A DNA stretch of 64,000 bases, taken from Symbiodinium sp. CCMP2592. Its lineage: Eukaryota > Sar > Dinophyceae > Suessiales > Symbiodiniaceae. The DNA lies in contig CAJNDT010000935.1 of the NCBI GenBank assembly GCA_905221615.1, forward strand, positions 399,908-463,907, in the 5' to 3' direction. Under the pieces are notes generated by a model. The model was not told where the DNA came from, did not search any database, and worked only from the letters and a program-made list of their open reading frames with translations. The position numbers were made by a program, and so were the translations under genes. Every line of letters starts with the position of its first letter. Positions within the stretch are counted from its first letter, which is position 1. Shown here one piece after another: positions 62,376 to 64,000 of the stretch.

Positions 62376-64000
62376 GGTCTAGGGCCTGTGCGAAGCAAGG
62401 TTTGAGGCTAACTCTACACACCGTAGACCCTTAACTGCGCTACACCCCAACCCATTCAAACGAAACCAGGGCTTTAGGGCGAGCTTGGTCGTATAGGACG
62501 AAGTTAGACAGGTGCTGGTCTAGGGTGCAGGGTTTAGGGCTTAGGGCTCTTCAGTGGCCGTGTGGACTGCTTGTATCCACCGTTACTAGCCCATCCTCGG
62601 GCGATCGTAGTTGCTTCCCAACGGCTTTCCGATTGTCGTTGGGCTGCCTAGGAATTTCTATGTTCCTTTCCGTCCGCGGAAGTGTCCCAAGTTATTAACC
62701 GGTCTGCGCTTCAGATCCTGCATGACCGAAGGTACGTTCTGACTGTGATCGCAGCGACAAGCTAACTTACTCTCCATGTGATATGCTGCCCCGCTTTGCA
62801 TCTCCAGATGTCCAGCTCGAGTCCGCTTCGAACATCATAATGTGCATAAGCCCTAGTAAAGAAGCCTGAATGGCACTAGTATCCCTAGAGGGCCGCCATA
62901 CACAGGTAGAAGAAGCGCAGTACCTGCACATCCCTGAGCCTGAAGCCAGACACTAATGGTTGTAGTCTCTTTCGTGGTCTTCGTCTCATTCGTGTCGAAG
63001 ATCTATCTGCGCATTCCTCACAGTACAAACGAGCATCCGACTTGGGCCGTAAACTTGTAAGCCTTTGCCAAGCATCCCAAAACCCTTGAGATTGGAGGAG
63101 CCTCAGGGTTTAGCGTTGAGGGGCAATCCCACTGTTCAATGCTTGGCCAAGCCTGGTTTGGTCATGCAGGGTGGCAGGATCAGAGAGGCCTTGGCATGCT
63201 GAAGGCATGTTGTCCAAAGGCAGCTCCCCGCTCATCCCGGAAGCAGCCTGTGTTAGGTTGTAGGTTGCCGGACTTTCACATAACGTGTCTCTCATATCTC
63301 TAGACACTGTACCCCAAAACATCCCAAACCTTAAACTCTAGAACCTACATCTTAATGATATGTAAAGCCTGAGCAAACGGTGGTTCAGACTCTCCCAGTT
63401 GTGTTCACTTGGGAGGCTTCAGCATTCACAGGCTTGTAGTCTCGGGGGACAGCGCTTTGAGGCTTCGAAGATGGTGCTACATAGCTCTAGATGCTTCCGG
63501 AGATTCGATTTCATGATCCCGATTTTAGCGGTTCTCGTCTTGATGGTGCGGCAAAAGGGCGAGGCACCTTGGGATGAAGTACAACTACAAGGCTCAACCT
63601 CAGCCTCCAGAGTCCATCACAGAAATGTCTCACTCCTAGAGGCTCCATATATACTATGATTATGGAGTTAGGTCCCAGAATAGCATTCTTTTTTAAGGTT
63701 TCAGGGACCTGGTTCCATAATGGTACTATATGTGTAGCCTGTGGGACTCGTAGTTGGTATCAACTTGTCAACTTGTTCAGTTTTTCGCTTGCTACTCAGC
63801 CTGGCAGGCATGGGGCACGCACGCGTTCAAATATGTGCACGAATAGTAAGTGTGAGTACATACTTCCGCATATGTAAAGGGCTGCAGAGGTAGGGATATG
63901 TGCATACAGCACAGTACCCACGCCCACCTGCTGGTCGGTCGGTCGGTGGGCGGGTGTGGGTGGATAGGCAGGTAAGTAGGTTTAAGTAGACAGGTAGATA
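62376..64000. other. No supported gene; simple repeats at the right edge
   Basis: Heptamers thin out after about 62.55 kb. An 86-codon open frame at 63399-63659 and a 70-codon minus frame at 63110-63322 lack any recognisable feature. (GGTC)n/(GGTA)n runs occupy 63930-64000. Confidence 0.45.

Overview
The window looks like nuclear DNA of a dinoflagellate or a close alveolate relative. The evidence is indirect. TTTAGGG/CCCTAAA-derived heptamers are scattered through about 53 kb. Introns have GT, GC and apparently GA donors with AG|G-type acceptors. Proteins are rich in KGKGK and QG low complexity, and there is a very large copia-type LTR retrotransposon. I cannot name the species.

Layout. 1-4876 (minus): a multi-exon gene of unknown function that runs off the left edge. 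I rebuilt it from phase-consistent exons; it ends in a coiled-coil, Gly/Gln/Asn-rich segment. 4911-5577: duplications, a (TC)n tract and an array built on AAAATCAATAGAAA. 5635-9918 (plus): a broken gene joining a Tpt1/KptA-like RNA 2'-phosphotransferase region to an endonuclease/exonuclease/phosphatase-like region. It is interrupted by a frameshift, a TAG and a 29-bp duplication. From about 11.05 kb to the right edge the DNA is dominated by degenerate telomere-like heptamers, short palindromic elements and microsatellites.

16891-29217 is a nearly intact LTR retrotransposon. Its 164-bp LTRs differ at one base and it is flanked by CCTAT duplications. It encodes Gag, protease, integrase, reverse transcriptase and RNase H. 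It also carries accessory regions that I read as an ExoX-C-like patch, zinc ribbons, a RapZ-C-like domain, a coiled coil with an RS domain, a 2-oxoglutarate/Fe(II) dioxygenase-like domain and a DUF488 domain. A one-base frameshift splits the integrase.

In the heptamer-rich DNA to the right, real genes are hidden as very short exons. Six ordered plus-strand exons (44.3-54.2 kb) spell an FkbM-type methyltransferase. Four more (60.8-62.3 kb) spell a C-terminal RING-H2 protein. A coding relic at 32.6-32.9 kb contains an exact 14-base (two-heptamer) telomere-like insertion. Several other single exons are proposed at low confidence.

The main novelty candidate is the composite retrotransposon, above all its putative base-modifying (TET/JBP-like) dioxygenase, since dinoflagellate DNA is known to contain 5-hydroxymethyluracil. 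The second theme is a genome whose introns and insertions appear to be built from telomere-like repeats and short hairpin elements, one of which abuts a splice acceptor.
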